Below are positions 15,279 to 15,391 of a stretch of DNA of 15,391 bases, piece after piece. The notes below the pieces were generated by a model. The model did not search any database, was not told where the DNA came from, and saw only the letters and a program-made list of their open reading frames with translations. Both the position numbers and the translations under genes were made by a program. The DNA is taken from positions 1 to 15,391 of the forward strand of contig LT642406.1 of the NCBI GenBank assembly GCA_900128585.1, read 5' to 3'. The DNA is from Stramenopiles sp. TOSAG23-3. Its lineage: Eukaryota; Sar. The number at the start of each line of letters is the position of its first letter. Within the stretch, counting starts at the first letter, position 1.

Positions 15279-15391
15279 CTTTTTAAAGTGAGCCTTGCCG
15301 TACAACGCAGTGCTATGCAGTGCACAAATAAATATAATGTCGTCAAACAACCAGATTTTAGCCGCTCAAAAGCAGCTTGATCAGGACGTTA

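Noticed and set aside
14897-15346. Alternative minus-strand frame rich in Arg (GGKAIRRRRRKA repeats)
   Set aside because: It begins on a non-ATG-supported stretch of the same region. The other frame has an ATG next to the repeat, a more protein-like helical segment and a KKKRKV motif. It is not fully excluded.
253-15391. CRISPR array, tRNA, rRNA or transposase
   Set aside because: No regularly spaced repeats with unique spacers, no cloverleaf, no ribosomal RNA segment and no transposase or reverse-transcriptase motif was recognised on either strand.

Overview
The window is nuclear DNA of a eukaryote, most likely a unicellular alga or other protist. The evidence is the gene content: a GPR155/LYCHOS-type membrane protein with a DEP domain, a CTL/SLC44 choline-transporter-like protein and an acyl-protein thioesterase. 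Intergenic DNA is AT-rich and crowded with microsatellites, spacing is irregular, and there are no operons or Shine-Dalgarno sites. The larger genes read as single uninterrupted exons, with coding GC clearly above that of the spacers. A stramenopile-like microalga would fit, but the sequence alone does not settle the lineage.

Layout from left to right: a 101-bp direct repeat at the left edge; a small basic Ser/Pro-rich minus-strand protein (253-876); an AT-rich spacer containing a cluster of GGTACC-type palindromes; a secreted two-domain protein of bacterial appearance ending in a six-hairpin-glycosidase-like domain (1855-4173, plus); a LYCHOS/GPR155-like PIN + 7TM + DEP protein (4419-6977, minus, convergent with the previous gene); a 1.5-kb spacer with a polypyrimidine microsatellite of about 320 bp; a long choline-transporter-like protein with an EF-hand-like calcium loop (8527-11223, plus); an acyl-protein thioesterase/lysophospholipase (11868-12599, plus); a lysine-rich, probably nuclear or nucleolar protein (12898-13722, minus); a repeat-rich 1.1-kb spacer; and a tentative repeat-containing basic protein at the right edge (14829-15278, minus).

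Three neighbours have lipid-related family assignments: LYCHOS is a cholesterol sensor for mTORC1 in animals, CTL proteins move choline, and APT/LYPLA enzymes remove acyl groups from proteins or lysophospholipids. Clustering in a eukaryotic genome is weak evidence for joint function, so this is only a hypothesis. I found no CRISPR array, rRNA, tRNA, complete transposon or viral gene. The strongest leads are the algal LYCHOS-like protein, the EF-hand-like loop inside the choline transporter, and the bacterial-type secreted glycosidase-like protein.
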